Shown: positions 12,690-22,559 of the stretch, piece by piece
How the letters are laid out: each line of letters starts with the position of its first letter
How positions within the stretch are numbered: the first letter of the stretch is position 1
Source of the DNA: Pyralis farinalis
Lineage: Eukaryota; Arthropoda; Insecta; Lepidoptera; Pyralidae
Reading direction: 5' to 3'
Length of the DNA stretch: 64,000 bases
NCBI GenBank assembly: GCA_947507595.1
Contig: OX382261.1
Span: 41,183,738-41,247,737, forward strand
Translations under genes and position numbers: made by a program
The notes under the pieces: model-generated
Told to the model about the DNA's origin: nothing
Databases searched by the model: none
The model's input: the letters and a program-made list of their open reading frames with translations, nothing else

Positions 12690-12891
12690 CCGGTATTGAA
12701 AGTTGAAAGATCAAAACGAATTTCATCTTTAGAATCTTCAGGATTAGGGTAATGTGTTAACTTATTAATACAAATGCCATATTGAATGGCTAGGTCTACA
12801 AGACCCAAGAAATTGATTATTACATCGTTCACAAAATTAAAAGGCTCCCAAAGAGAAACTGGCCTCTGCCGACTTCCAAGCGGGAACTTAT
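12690..12891 (-). CDS. Single internal exon of an unrecognised host gene
   Basis: On the minus strand a 202-bp open segment is bounded by a pyrimidine-containing acceptor (ttggttttgacag) and a near-perfect donor (accgg|gtaagtaagt). It encodes about 67 residues with ordinary globular composition, including PVSLWEPFNFVND, FLGLVDLAIQ and RFDLSTFNTG. The phases are 1 at the start and 2 at the end. It does not resemble any retroelement motif in the window, its codon use is mixed, and it has no stop, which together favour a real exon. I do not recognise the family. Neighbouring exons were not found, so they must lie in far-apart introns or outside the window. Confidence 0.55.
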
Positions 12892-12956
12892 CTGTCAAAA
12901 CCAATTTTACCAATTGACGGCTAAGTGTTTTGACATCATGAATTCATACTATAACT

Positions 12957-13184
12957 TCACGTCAAATTACACAACCAAATTACACGGTAGGCAGAGAGAA
13001 CCGAGCGCCACGTGACTCGATCCTTACATATCTCACTCGCTTCTTTAACATTCATTGCTCTTCTCGCTCGCCGCTCGCCGGTTTCTAGGGCTCCTAACAT
13101 CACCTTCTTATAGAATACGACCAATTTGATCATGGTAGGTAAGTCTTGGCCTTCCCCGGCTCCTACATCCTTCCACTTTTGCAT
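12957..13184 (-). mobile_element. 3' end of LINE family R
   Basis: Minus-strand translation gives the C-terminal tail of the same family as 3640-5805: RRARRAMNVKEASE, then CKDRVTWRSVLSAY, followed by the family's short trailer. Only about the last 70 codons remain. Confidence 0.8.
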
Positions 13185-13885
13185 TGTATATCTGCTTCGT
13201 ATGAATTCATCTTCTTCTTAATCAGATGACGCTGGCAGTACTGATATTCGCAATTAACATGAAAATCGGGTTTGCACGGTTACATACATACAAACGAGTC
13301 TACGGGTCTATATGTCTAAGTATATTTACAATAACGGTTTTTGTCAAATAATAGTCCATCACACCTCATATTAATCATTATTTAAATAAATAGTTTCATA
13401 AGATATTGTTATCATGTGTAAAGTTCTAATTTATGTTCGTGTGTATATCCCCGGGAACTCGGCGTCTGCCAGTGCACGGCGGCATCTCTCAAGTCTTACG
13501 AATGTGTACAAACTTGACAACAACACCGTGCACGCCGCGCGCCGTCCGGTAGTACTCGTAGTTAAAGGACACTTCTTATTCTCTAATAACATTTGATGGT
13601 CAAATAGTACATTTTTCACTAGTTTTAGAATCTGTACCGTATCTTTATTGTGACAGTACATTCTACAACCTCATTGTGTCGCCCCTTCCAGCAGTGTCGG
13701 CAGACAGGGCCGTTCGTACTGCGCTGCCCCCGTGGTGCAACGCGTCTCCTCTTTTCGCAAATATCATCTTTTTTACAACGTCGGGAGCATACAAATATAC
13801 CCGGCTGATGTGGTTACCATATATTTACGGACACTGGCGAAACGAAAAGTAGCGCTCGCGCGTTGCTATCTCTGCTGCTAATACA
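13185..13885. other. Unassigned stretch with a GC-rich island
   Basis: No gene could be supported. A GC-rich part at about 13450-13550 (gtgcacggcggcatctctc) has short open frames on both strands but no splice pairing or homology that I recognise. It could hide an upstream exon of the acetyltransferase, but nothing shows it. Confidence 0.25.
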
Positions 13886-13891
13886 GCACCT

Positions 13892-14006
13892 CCAGTAAAC
13901 TCCTGTTTACTGGTAACCACACTCACTCGAACACAGCAACCCAGAATACCGCTGCCGAAAAACAACTCCCAGGAGGGGAGTTATTTTTCGGCAGCGGTAT
14001 TCTGGG
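13892..14006. repeat. Two adjacent hairpins
   Basis: The first is ccagtaaac-tcct-gtttactgg (13892-13913). The second (13940-14006) has 31-bp arms with one mismatch, starting cccagaataccgctgccg and meeting at a short cccagg-type turn. Both lie just upstream of the acetyltransferase exon. They look like fold-back insertions rather than terminators, since this is a eukaryote. Confidence 0.6.
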
Positions 14007-14047
14007 AAGTTCAGGCACTTCCTCAGTCGGTTAACACTTGTGATAAG

Positions 14048-14152
14048 TAGTTAATAGATTCAGGCGTTATTTTGCGAAAGTCAAATTTACATGCAATTTG
14101 ATCTAACCTGCTTTTTGGTGGGGGAAGCACACAAAGCAGGTTAGATCAAATT
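14048..14152. mobile_element. 105-bp fold-back insertion with 12-bp target duplication
   Basis: The 12-mer acttgtgataag occurs at 14036-14047 and again at 14153-14164, exactly bracketing this segment. The segment starts with the dispersed motif (ttaatagattcaggcg) and ends in a hairpin with 20-bp arms (aatttgatctaacctgcttt and its complement). The loop is the reverse complement of sequence that follows the same arm in the 40.8-kb copy (gtgcttccgccaccaa), so the copy is part forward and part inverted. That pattern is known from twin-primed LINE insertions and from Penelope-like elements. Confidence 0.6.
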
Positions 14153-14234
14153 ACTTGTGATAAGCGTGCACTAACAGCAGGCACTGGTCGCGCGCTGCGC
14201 TGCGGTGACTAATTTCGCTTGTAACTGTTTGGAG

Positions 14235-14440
14235 ACCTGATCACCGACGGGTTCGAGTGCTCCCCGCCGTGGTTCTTCGCGCTGGTGGCGGAGCGCGGCG
14301 ACGACGTGCTCGGCTACGCGCTCTGCAACCGCGCCTACTCCAGCTGGACGCGCCGCGCCTTCTACCTCGAGGACCTGTACGTGGCGCCGCGGGCCAGGCG
14401 CCAGGGCGTCGCGTCCCGCCTCCTCCAGCGGCTCTGCCAG
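14235..14440 (+). CDS. Diamine acetyltransferase (SSAT-like GNAT), penultimate exon
   Basis: The frame encodes DLITDGFECSPPWFFALV, GYALCNRAYSSWTRRAFY and LEDLYVAPRARRQGVASRL, which is the core of a GNAT acetyltransferase of the SSAT/thialysine acetyltransferase type. LEDLYV and the R-R-Q-G-V-A loop (acetyl-CoA pyrophosphate binding) are the key motifs. SSAT enzymes move an acetyl group from acetyl-CoA to polyamines or related amines in the cytosol. The exon starts after an AG at 14233-14234; the same frame meets a stop at 14222, so the acceptor must lie between. It ends in phase 0 at CAG|gtcacg. The coding sequence is far more GC-rich than its surroundings. The N-terminal exons were not found in the window. 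Confidence 0.8.
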
Positions 14441-14960
14441 GTCACGCTCACTTTTTTTTTGCCCGACGTAAAGGTGTACGAGTACGTTTAAGAAGCGGCT
14501 GGAAGGAGTATATCTAACTCTTACTGACTACTCCGTCTAGGGTTTTTGGCAGGGAAGACTTTAAAGACTTCGTCGGAAGGCGTCGTAAGCATCTCTAGGC
14601 ACCGAGCATATCCTTAGAAAATGACGACGGGCCTTTGTGGCCTCTCTGGGGCATATTTTGTGTTTTTGCAATATATAGTCGACCCCAATAAAATCGAGTA
14701 CGTTTTCGTCATGGAGATCAAACGTGTGTCTGAAGTCAAGAGCATCTCCGAGGTGTTATACTGTACGCTGCTTGGGGATTGACGCCCCACCGGACGCAAG
14801 CGTGGCTTTAGAAATTTACGTTTAAATGCAATCGAAATAAACTGCGGAGCATTTCTCCAGGGATTATACGTCACTTTGGAAATCAGCTCCCTGACCCAGT
14901 AATCGAGAACGGTGACTTGTTTTATACACTATTTAACTGTGGTTATGTGCGCGAGTGCAG

Positions 14961-15146
14961 ATGGCGCTGGAGGAGGGCGTGCACCGCGTGGACTGGCACG
15001 TGCTGGAGAACAACCCGCCGGCGCAGGCTCTGTACGCGCGGCTCGGCGCCGTCGACATGCGCGCCAGCGAGGCCCGCGCCGCGCTGCGCCTGCACCGGCC
15101 CGCCATCGAGGCGGCGGCCGCGGCCCGCCCGCCCCCGCCACATTGA
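14961..15146 (+). CDS. Diamine acetyltransferase (SSAT-like GNAT), last exon
   Basis: It follows an acceptor (gcgagtgcag) and continues in phase 0 from the exon ending at 14440 across a 520-bp intron. It encodes MALEEGVHRVDWHVLENN, then PPAQALYARLGAVD, ending at TGA 15144-15146. DWHVLENNPPAQALYARLGA is the C-terminal GNAT segment (SSAT: a conserved tryptophan, asparagine and aromatic residues near the acetyl-CoA site, then G-A). The last ~15 residues are Ala/Pro-rich and look like a lineage-specific extension. Confidence that the two exons belong together is high because the spliced reading restores the GNAT fold order. Confidence 0.82.
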   Translation: MALEEGVHRVDWHVLENNPPAQALYARLGAVDMRASEARAALRLHRPAIEAAAAARPPPPH

Positions 15147-15256
15147 CACGCGACCGCCGCGGCGCCGCTCGCAGCCCGCTCTGTCTGTGGGAAACCGTCG
15201 TCGGCGTCTACTCACTCTCTTCTTGTAGTTTGATGATGGTTTTTAAATATTACAGA

Positions 15257-15262
15257 ATAAAA
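15257..15262 (+). promoter_or_regulatory. Polyadenylation signal of the acetyltransferase gene
   Basis: A canonical aataaa lies 111 bp past the stop codon, in an AT-rich trailer that contrasts with the GC-rich coding exon. A T-rich stretch follows within 40 bp. Confidence 0.6.
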
Positions 15263-15409
15263 TATATGACAGATTTCATCAAATGCTTTTTTGTTATTTA
15301 TATTTGTACGTTGAAAGTGTAAATGTAAATCTCATATCAAAAAGCTCGATAGAGGAAGTAACTCCGCCGCAGAATACTGCAGACAAATGACAACTCCCTG
15401 GAAGGTTTG

Positions 15410-15890
15410 AGATTAGTAACAGTTATAACCCGATAGCATTGATCCCAGCCCTATCAAAATGCTAGAAAAAAAACATACAGTGGAGATTAATGTTTTTTTT
15501 TTAATAATTCGATATAATAAAACCGGATCAAAATGGTTTCCAAAACGGAAAATCCATTACTCTGGCATGTTTAAATCTAGTTCACGAAGTTATTTATGGC
15601 CTCGATACAGCTCCACAAACTATTGTACTTTTCTTCGACGTGTCAAAGGCGTTCCATTTTGTAATTCACGATGTCTGACTAGACAAACTAGACAGATACG
15701 GTATTCGAGGAAATGCGCTCTTTTGGTTTAGGACATATCCGGAGACATCAGTGTCAGTGTCGAAATAGGCCGCTTAAATGATAAAAAGGTGTTAACACCT
15801 TTTTATCATTTAAGCGGCCTATTTCGACCATCGCCATCCATCGCTTCTGTTATAAATTAAACAAATTTAGTGTCCCACAAGGAAGTGTTT
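15410..15890 (+). mobile_element. LINE reverse transcriptase fragment
   Basis: Scattered in two frames are NPIALIPALSK (15415-15455), NGFQNGKSITLACLNL, FFDVSKAFHFVIHD, LDKLDRYGIRGNALFWF and, after the palindrome at 15759-15828, NKFSVPQGSV (15860-15890). These are consecutive RT blocks. Frame changes and a poly-T insertion show it is dead. A SINE starts immediately after the last motif. Confidence 0.75.
15759..15828. repeat. Perfect 70-bp palindrome
   Basis: The two 35-bp halves are exact reverse complements with no spacer; the centre is ggtgttaacacc and the outer end is gtcgaaataggccgc. It interrupts the LINE RT between two conserved blocks. A spacer-free perfect palindrome this long is genetically unstable, so it is either recent or a sequence-assembly product. 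Confidence 0.85.
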
Positions 15891-16016
15891 GACGAGCTCG
15901 GTGGCTCAGTCGTGAATGACGCGACTTTGACACCAACGCTCGTGGGTTCGATTCCTATACAAGGCAAACATTTGTATACTTGAACATCTCTGTTTGTCTT
16001 GGTCTGGATGTTTTTT
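15890..16016 (+). mobile_element. tRNA-derived SINE, copy 1 (short)
   Basis: It starts gacgagctcggtgg; a decayed A box (tggctcagtcg) and an intact B box (gggttcgattcc) are present, followed by the family body (tctgtttgtcttggtctgg). The family's 3' tail is missing. Other copies lie at 19395-19661, 42246-42440, 48345-48612 and 62835-62957. Confidence 0.8.
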
Positions 16017-16017
16017 A

Positions 16018-16290
16018 AGAGAGGTAGGGCGCATCAAAGCAGCCCGTCTGGGGAAGTACCTCCACCTCACAGAAAACCGCAGTCAAATAACCACTCCCTA
16101 GAGGGTTGTTGTGCTCCTGCGTATGAGTGAGGTCACCAGTATGCTCCCAAAGAGTTGCTGTATAAGCAGCAAAGGAGGCATCGTGCGAGTGATAATTAAT
16201 ATATCGCAAGCGTTAATAGTCTACGGTACCCGCTTTACCACATGGTGGGCCGTATGCTTGTATGCCTCCCGACGTAGTAGGTCTTCTATT
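16018..16290 (+). repeat. Dispersed repeat, matches 22290-22555
   Basis: Both copies contain agcccgtctgg, aagtacctccacctc, ttccctagagggttgttg and gcttgtatgcctcccgacg in the same order. No protein is encoded. The closing 'gtatgcttgt...ccgacgt' text also closes other repeats here (52855-52945), a tail shared by several lepidopteran elements. Confidence 0.65.
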
Positions 16291-16494
16291 ATTGTTGCTC
16301 TACATGATTGATTTGCCAAATATAACCGGACATTATTACACATAGGGACATGTTGGCATTGAGGGTGCGCGAGGACCACGGCGGCCACGCCCGGTCTGCG
16401 CGTGCCTGTACAGGTCCACGGCGGCGATACAGACACAACTCGTTTATTCGAGCACCTGCAAATGACGATTGACAGAGTTTTTTTTTTTTACTCG

Positions 16495-17950
16495 GGTCAG
16501 GCCCACCCCTCATCTGTCTCCTGTGTAGCCAGAATTAACAGCGGCGACCACAAAAAGGCAATGAACAGTGAAGTTCATTGCCGTCCCGGGGGTTAAACTA
16601 CAGCTGCCTTGGAACTCACGACGAATTTAATCACAAGAAATTTGTAGGAGTAGGAAGTTTTGGAAATGACTTCCCCTCTTGGCAAAGTGAGAGACAGCAA
16701 TATGACAAATAAGGCATTTAAAAACCACAAAGAGATGGCTAGTCAAGTGAAGCTCAACTGCCGTGCAACACGATTTCTCAAATATCTAACACTATTGGGA
16801 CATAAACTGTGAGTTGTTACCTAACACATCGATTCCAATAATATATAATTGCAGAACCGCCTAAACGCCTGGTAATTCTCCCTTGTTGCCACTAAATCAG
16901 AATAGTATACTACTCCGGATGTGACATGCAAGGAATTTAACATATCGTCCCGCTCCCGACGCCAAAGATCGCACTCCCAGAGAACATGATGTGCTGTTTG
17001 CTCGAATTCATGATTTGTCATACAACACTCACATAAAGGTGATGACACAAGTCTAAACGAAAAGAGCTTCGCCCTAAAGTTTCCATGCCCTGTTAAAAAT
17101 TTCGCAACAGGATGATCCACTTCTAACCACTGTTTACTTAATCTGTCTCGTACTGATTGAAAGAACAGATACAAGAGGCGTCCTTTAGTACAAGTTTCCC
17201 ATCTTTCTTGCCATTCCGACAGCAAAGTTTCAAGTACCTCGTCAATTGGTTTGAACAGTCTAAGTATTTTATTATGATCGCGGTGTTTTAGAAAATCAGG
17301 GTGCATGTTTTTAGAGGTGTAGTACATTGAAGCGCGTGGTTGTATTTCCAAGTCAACTGGTAATACGCCTGCCAGCACTGGTAATGCCTTGGTGCTCACA
17401 GTTCTATACGATTTACATAAGAATATTAAAGCGAGCCGCTGACTTTGCAGCAACTTACGACGCGCAGCACCTATGGTAGCCCTATCAGCCCATGCAGGTG
17501 AACCGTACGTAATACTTCCTAAATGTGTAGCTGTGTAAATAATTTTTAACGTTTTAAAAGTTAAAGCCCCACGTCGAGGTGGAAATTCGAGTTAACGCAT
17601 AAAAGTTCTTTTTGGCTTTTTCTCCAACCTGCTTTACGTGTTCAATGTAATTAAAACCTTTGTCTAACAGTAATCCCAAGTAACAAACCGAGCTTTTATT
17701 TGCAACTGATACTCCATTGAAGTGAAATCGCGACGGGACCTGCAAATTTTCCTTGAGTAACAGCTGATATGTTTTGTGGGGCGCGAAATCGAGACGGTTA
17801 CGATAACCCCAATCTGAAATGAGGCCAAGGCAAGTACGGACTAGTTTTTCTATACTTGATCTGGAGTTAACTTTTATTAACAAAAGGCCGTCATCGACGT
17901 AGCCAGTTAAGAGGGGGCATAAAGATAAATCGCCACCCGTAAACTTCAAT
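16495..17950 (-). mobile_element. R1-clade LINE, 3' half
   Basis: Minus-strand reading gives the RT catalytic block LLTGYVDDGLLLI (17949-17554 frame), then, after a frame change, the C-terminal domain (17453-16821) with a Cys/His finger CECC...HHVLWEC that is typical of R1-clade ORF2 ends. The 3' untranslated region (16495-16820) begins on the plus strand at gggtcaggcccaccc and matches the second copy at 28736-29090. The copy is truncated upstream of the RT core. Confidence 0.8.
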
Positions 17951-18780
17951 TTTAGCTAACTAAATTCAGTTGAAACTAACTAAAAAAAAATCTATGGATT
18001 CTACACTATAATTGCAAGGTCTTAGATTGATCGAAATCACAATTAATAAAAATTTTCACGATAGAAAAAAATCCCAAAGTTGCCTCGACACAAATATGGA
18101 TATTTCATTTTTTGTCATAGTGACGCATGTTAGTGAGCCGAAAATAATTATACTATTTCTTTTATATATTACCAAGTGCCTGTGTTAGGGATTTCAAAAA
18201 ATATATTATAATTTACGAGATATTAACATTTTTAAAGAAAATTTGTATATGGCGGTTACGTCATTTTTATTCCGCGCGATACAGTTATTTCTGTCTCATG
18301 CCACGCGATGTTCCCGACATGATCCAAGATACCATGGTTCCCGATATGTTTTGTTTCAGCGATCAGTCATGATCGCTCGTTTGAGACGTGAACACTGTGT
18401 TTATGTGCATTGCAGCCGCGTTCCCGCGTCCCGAAAATATTATTTTTTTATTTTAGTCAGGATAAAGAAATGGCAAATAAGAAGAACAAAAAACAAGCCA
18501 ACAAACGAGAGCTGAGAAGGAAAAAATTCAAATAATGGCTAATTGTAGAAAGTAAGTAAATTATATATTTCGAATGTATTTGGTTTCTAAGTACCTATGT
18601 AGGTAAATGTTAATCATCTATAGGTAGGTCTACAGAGATCATAAATTGTTTTTGTAAACGTAAGGTCTCGCATGGAAATTTCGACTGCAGCTTTCAATAA
18701 TAAATATATATGTAGATGACATACAACACTTTGACTTTTATACAGTCATTACATATATATATCTATATATATATCATCGA
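17951..18780. other. Stretch without a supported gene
   Basis: Short open frames only, AT-rich, ending in a TA-rich microsatellite near 18755-18775. Nothing recognisable was seen. Confidence 0.3.
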
Positions 18781-18782
18781 CT

Positions 18783-19060
18783 GGGTAAATACCACCTCTG
18801 AAAGATTATTGTGATCTTGCGAGTGATTGAGGTTGCCCGGAACCTTGTGAAAAGTTGCTGCGTTAGCCGTATGCTTCTTACTCACCTGACTTAGTACCAG
18901 TACATCAGGTGTGAAAGAAGCATACGGTCTGCCTGATCTGAAGCGGTTTCCGCTACCCCCACTGCTAACGCAACAACTTTTCACAAGTTCCTACCAACCT
19001 CGCTTTCTCGCAGTAACACTATAATCTTTCAGAGAAGGTACTTCCCACAGTCGGGCTATC
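18783..19060. repeat. Large imperfect fold-back element
   Basis: The left arm (from acctctgaaagatta to ttgctgcgttagc) is repeated in reverse complement on the right (gctaacgcaacaac to taatctttcagag), with a second nested stem (ccgtatgcttctt ... aagaagcatacgg) at the centre. The arms are about 75-80 bp and have diverged. The element shares its tail with the 16.0-kb repeat. It is probably an old inverted SINE or MITE pair. Confidence 0.6.
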
Positions 19061-19239
19061 GCTGTGTCTCTTTTTATTTTTGGACCTCTAGCTGTAAAGC
19101 CAGGGCCGCATTTGTTATACGGGAGGGTGCACTACGTGCGAGTGATGTTGACCTGCCCTAAAGGTGATGGTAAGAAACTTACACACGTTACATACATTTG
19201 ATGTACATACAATTGGTCCGATTGGTCGTATTTACAATA

Positions 19240-19390
19240 GTTTTATTACATACTAGCTATTACTTCCGATACCTCCAAGAATATGTGTACAAAGTTTCAT
19301 GATGATCGGTTGAATAGTTTTCGCGTGAAAGCTCAGAAACAAACGAAAATTCACATTTATAATATTATACATATATCTACATATGTGCGC
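19240..19390. repeat. Lepidopteran-type dispersed repeat remnant
   Basis: It contains ctagctattacttccga, gtttcatgatgatcggttga and ttttcgcgtgaaagctcag, phrases common to the ends of moth Helitron or RTE-type repeats. There is no coding sequence. Class uncertain. Confidence 0.4.
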
Positions 19391-19394
19391 ATAG

Positions 19395-19661
19395 TTTTTT
19401 TTTTCGGACAAATTACACAGGGCCACCTAACCCCAAAGTAAGTGAAGCTTGTGTTATGGGTACTAGACAACTGATAAACATACGTAAATACATTTTTTTT
19501 TTGTAAATACATTATTATTATACATAGAAAATACCCAGACCAATACAAATAGACATGTTCATGCACACAAATGTGTGTACTGTGTGGGAATCGAACCCAC
19601 GAGCGTTGGTGTCAAAGTAGCGTAACAGCGCGTTTCACCACTGCGCCACCGAGCTCGTCAA
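19395..19661 (-). mobile_element. tRNA-derived SINE, copy 2 (full length)
   Basis: Minus strand: gacgagctcggtggcgcagt (A box), gggttcgattccc (B box), body, an A-rich stretch, then a 3' segment (gtctagtacccataacac, cttactttgggg) ending near the poly-T at 19395. The 3' segment is of the kind that SINEs share with the LINE that mobilises them. Confidence 0.85.
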
Positions 19662-20435
19662 AGTCGTAGTCGTAGTATATGCAAAACACACAGATGTTTT
19701 ACTTTGACTGCTTCTCTTTCGTCGCTAGAATTTCTAGTATTTGCATTTAATTTCATTTCACAATTCATGTGTTATTTCAGATTTGCTGCGAAAATAAAAT
19801 CGGGCCATAGAGTAAACTCCGTTCACGAGACTCCCAGTTTGATTTTGTAAGTATTCTCGAGGCGGTAAAATTCTTAAAAATCAATAATCTTCTTAACGAC
19901 CTAACGGGTAGTTGCTGTATCATATAATAGGTACTGAAATATTTATAGTAGACCTGATTAATACCTATTTAAGAGTTGTTTGAGTTAATTTCTTTTTGAT
20001 TTTATAATAAACAAGTTCGATATTTATTTTAATTGAACAGAAAACCCTTGCATGATATAAAGTTAAAGTATAATTACTTCTCATATGTACATTTTATGCA
20101 TTTTCCTCCATATTCGTGTACTTGAAATTATGTGACCAATCTTTTTTTAATGTCTCAGAAAAAAACTGATATTATCTGAAAATGATCCATAAGTCATTTT
20201 TACAATAAGACCCTGCGCATTATAAAAATGACTTGGCAAACAAGCATACGATCTGTCTGACGTGAAATGGTTACCCAGCATATGAACTTCACCAACTCGC
20301 ATGAACAGAACAGCCCTCCAAGAAATTGTTATTAAGCTGCATTCTGCAAGCGTTGCTGCGGTGTTTAGATTTTTTTGAGTTAATGTTTATCTCATACTTG
20401 CATTAAATAAATTATATAACAAAGTCATAACAGTG
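19662..20435. other. AT-rich stretch without a supported gene
   Basis: No exon or motif was recognised. A degraded piece of the 16.0/22.3-kb repeat may lie at 20230-20350 (aagcatacgatctgtctgac). Confidence 0.3.
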
Positions 20436-20439
20436 TTCT

Positions 20440-20590
20440 ATGAGAAGTTGATATCAGAAGTCTTAGAAACTAGCGAGCGTGCATGAGAAAAGCAATAAAT
20501 GTTAAAGAAGCGAGTGAGATATCTAAGGATTGAGTCATGTAGCGTTCGGCTCTCTCTGCCTACCCCGCAAGGGATGTGGCGTACAGTTAC
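20440..20590 (+). mobile_element. 3' end of LINE family R
   Basis: The nucleotide text aatgttaaagaagcgagtga, gttcggctctctctgcctac and cccgcaaggga is nearly identical to the end of the ORF at 5700-5805. Frame stops are present. Confidence 0.75.
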
Positions 20591-20611
20591 ACATCATACA
20601 TAACTGTACTT

Positions 20612-20960
20612 TTTTATTATCAACACCAAGGACAACTTCACATAAGTGAAAGAAAGATATGTCTTTTTGCAGTATGGTGTGGTGAAAATCATGGTATTAC
20701 AGTTGAAGAAATCTTTCGTGATGATGAATTTTGGGAAATGAAAATGGTTGGAAAGCTTACAGAATTTTATATGGAACACATATTGCCAGAGTTGATCGAC
20801 CCACGCCAAACAAGAAATATGAAACTGAGGTAGCAAATAACACCCAAAAAACGTCGACTTACTGATCCAACAGAGGCTGAGCCCTCAGCAATAGCATTCC
20901 GCATGGATGGCAATTGTGATAATGAAAAATCTTTTCATGAACAGTTACAGCGCCCCTGAT
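20612..20960 (+). pseudogene. YqaJ-like nuclease fragment (transposon-borne type)
   Basis: The frame reads LFYYQHQGQLHIS, then LFAVWCGENHGITV, EEIFRDDEFWEMK, ILPELIDPRQTRNM, a stop at 20831, and further readable text. This layout (YYxQxQGQLHI, then a short strand, then DDxFW) resembles the C-terminal part of YqaJ/alkaline-exonuclease-like proteins that are common in insect genomes and are often carried by DNA transposons. The upstream catalytic Asp/Glu-Lys block is absent. The family assignment is from memory of motif order only. Confidence 0.4.
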
Positions 20961-21454
20961 ACAGTTGGAAAAAGTTTTATCCTTGACAGAATATTGATGA
21001 AGTGCCACAAATATATGACTACAGTTAATACCACTTCAAACTTGTCATTTTGACGTTTGTATAGTTGTTCATGTTGAGCTAATTTTGAACTACAATATCA
21101 AGCTTGATGTGTACATTAATATTCTGGGTAGGTTTATAATAAAATCCTTCACCAAAATTCTTTCTAACCATATTTGTCACATATAGCACAGCGCATTTCT
21201 CGACTCTACGACAACATAATATAAATTGTATTATATAAGTTGTATTATTTGAATATCTATAAAGATGTTAAATTCTTTAATTATATAGTATTTTTATTGT
21301 CTGTTATCTTACTTACGACAAACAGCATAGTGCTTTTCTTGAACTGACAAAATAAAATTGTCAAGTGTTAGAGATAAGGCCGTGTTCGTAAACCATATTT
21401 ATTTACAAAAAAAAACATAATTGATGTTTCCTATTTTAGGTTAGCTATGTAGTA

Positions 21455-21522
21455 AGTTAATATCGGCGTTAGTAGACTACCATAGGGTCATATTATAGTC
21501 TACTAACGCCTAATGTTAACTT
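21455..21522. repeat. Hairpin with about 25-bp arms
   Basis: gttaatatcggcgttagtag is mirrored by ctactaacgcctaatgttaac around a 17-bp loop, with two mismatches. The surrounding 20960-22120 stretch has no supported gene. Confidence 0.55.
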
Positions 21523-22119
21523 TCAATTTCAAGTATAAATGCTCTTATACGACCTTTAGGTTGCACACTAGCGCCGCCATTATAAATTATTATAGCTCGT
21601 GACCGGATTCAAGATTATATTTTTTTTTATCGATCCTCAAGAAGGAAATAACGTATTGTCAAAATTACCATTTATGACAACCATGATTGATAAAACTAAC
21701 CTACAACACTTAAAATTTTGATTAACCCGTTGAGGCCCGCGTGGCTTAATTTCGCCATGCGCGTTACGACGCCAAGTATATAATGGGCCTCAAGGCGTCA
21801 AATGACGTAAAATACTTTAGTCTTTTTGAGTGACAAAGAAAAGTTAAGAGCATAACTTATTATCATGACACTGCTGAGGACATGATTTTTTAAATAGCAG
21901 CGATAGTGTGCAGCCCAAACTCTCGTAATACATGTATTATGAAATAATCATAAACATATGTTTAAAAATCTCAAAAAATGTAACTTGATTCATATAAAAT
22001 TGGAATGGTTTCTAGTACAAAATTATAAATAACTTTCTACTAATACGTCTAATGGGAAACAACAATACGGCCTTTTTGATGTTACCGGTTGCATTACGGA
22101 AGCTAGGCGTATCGCCAGC

Positions 22120-22555
22120 GCGTTACCACCCCTCTGGTAATGCAGCGACTCCTTCCTATTGAACTCGCTCACACAACTACTTCTACGGGAGATGTCTTAT
22201 GTCAGGTCCCCTACCTGACATAACATCTCTCGTAGTTGTTGTACTTCGCCAATCCGGCTATCGCTGTGCACTACATCTCTTTTGTTTGAAACTCTGGGGC
22301 AACTCAGCCCGTCTGGAGAAGTACCTCCACCTCGCAGAAAACCGCAGCCAAATAACCACTTCCTAGAGGGTTGTTGTATTCCTGCATGTGAGTGAGGTCA
22401 CCAATAAGCTCCCAAGGTGTAGCTGTGTAAGCAGCAGAGGAGGCATCGCGCGAGTGATACTTAATATATTACAAGCGTTAATAGGCTACGGTACCCGCTT
22501 TACATCAGATGCGCCGCATGCTTGTATACCTCCCGACGTCGTATAAAAAAAACAT
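22120..22555 (+). repeat. Fold-back plus dispersed repeat (second copy of the 16.0-kb repeat)
   Basis: At 22170-22245 gagatgtcttatgtcagg is mirrored by cctgacataacatctc around six bases. From 22290 to 22555 the sequence follows the 16.02-16.29-kb repeat closely and ends in a poly-A run. Confidence 0.6.
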
Positions 22556-22559
22556 GCGC

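Noticed and set aside
14257..14517. Alternative frame across the acetyltransferase exon
   Set aside because: Arg/Pro/Ala-rich noise; the other frame gives a GNAT core and splices in phase to the next exon.
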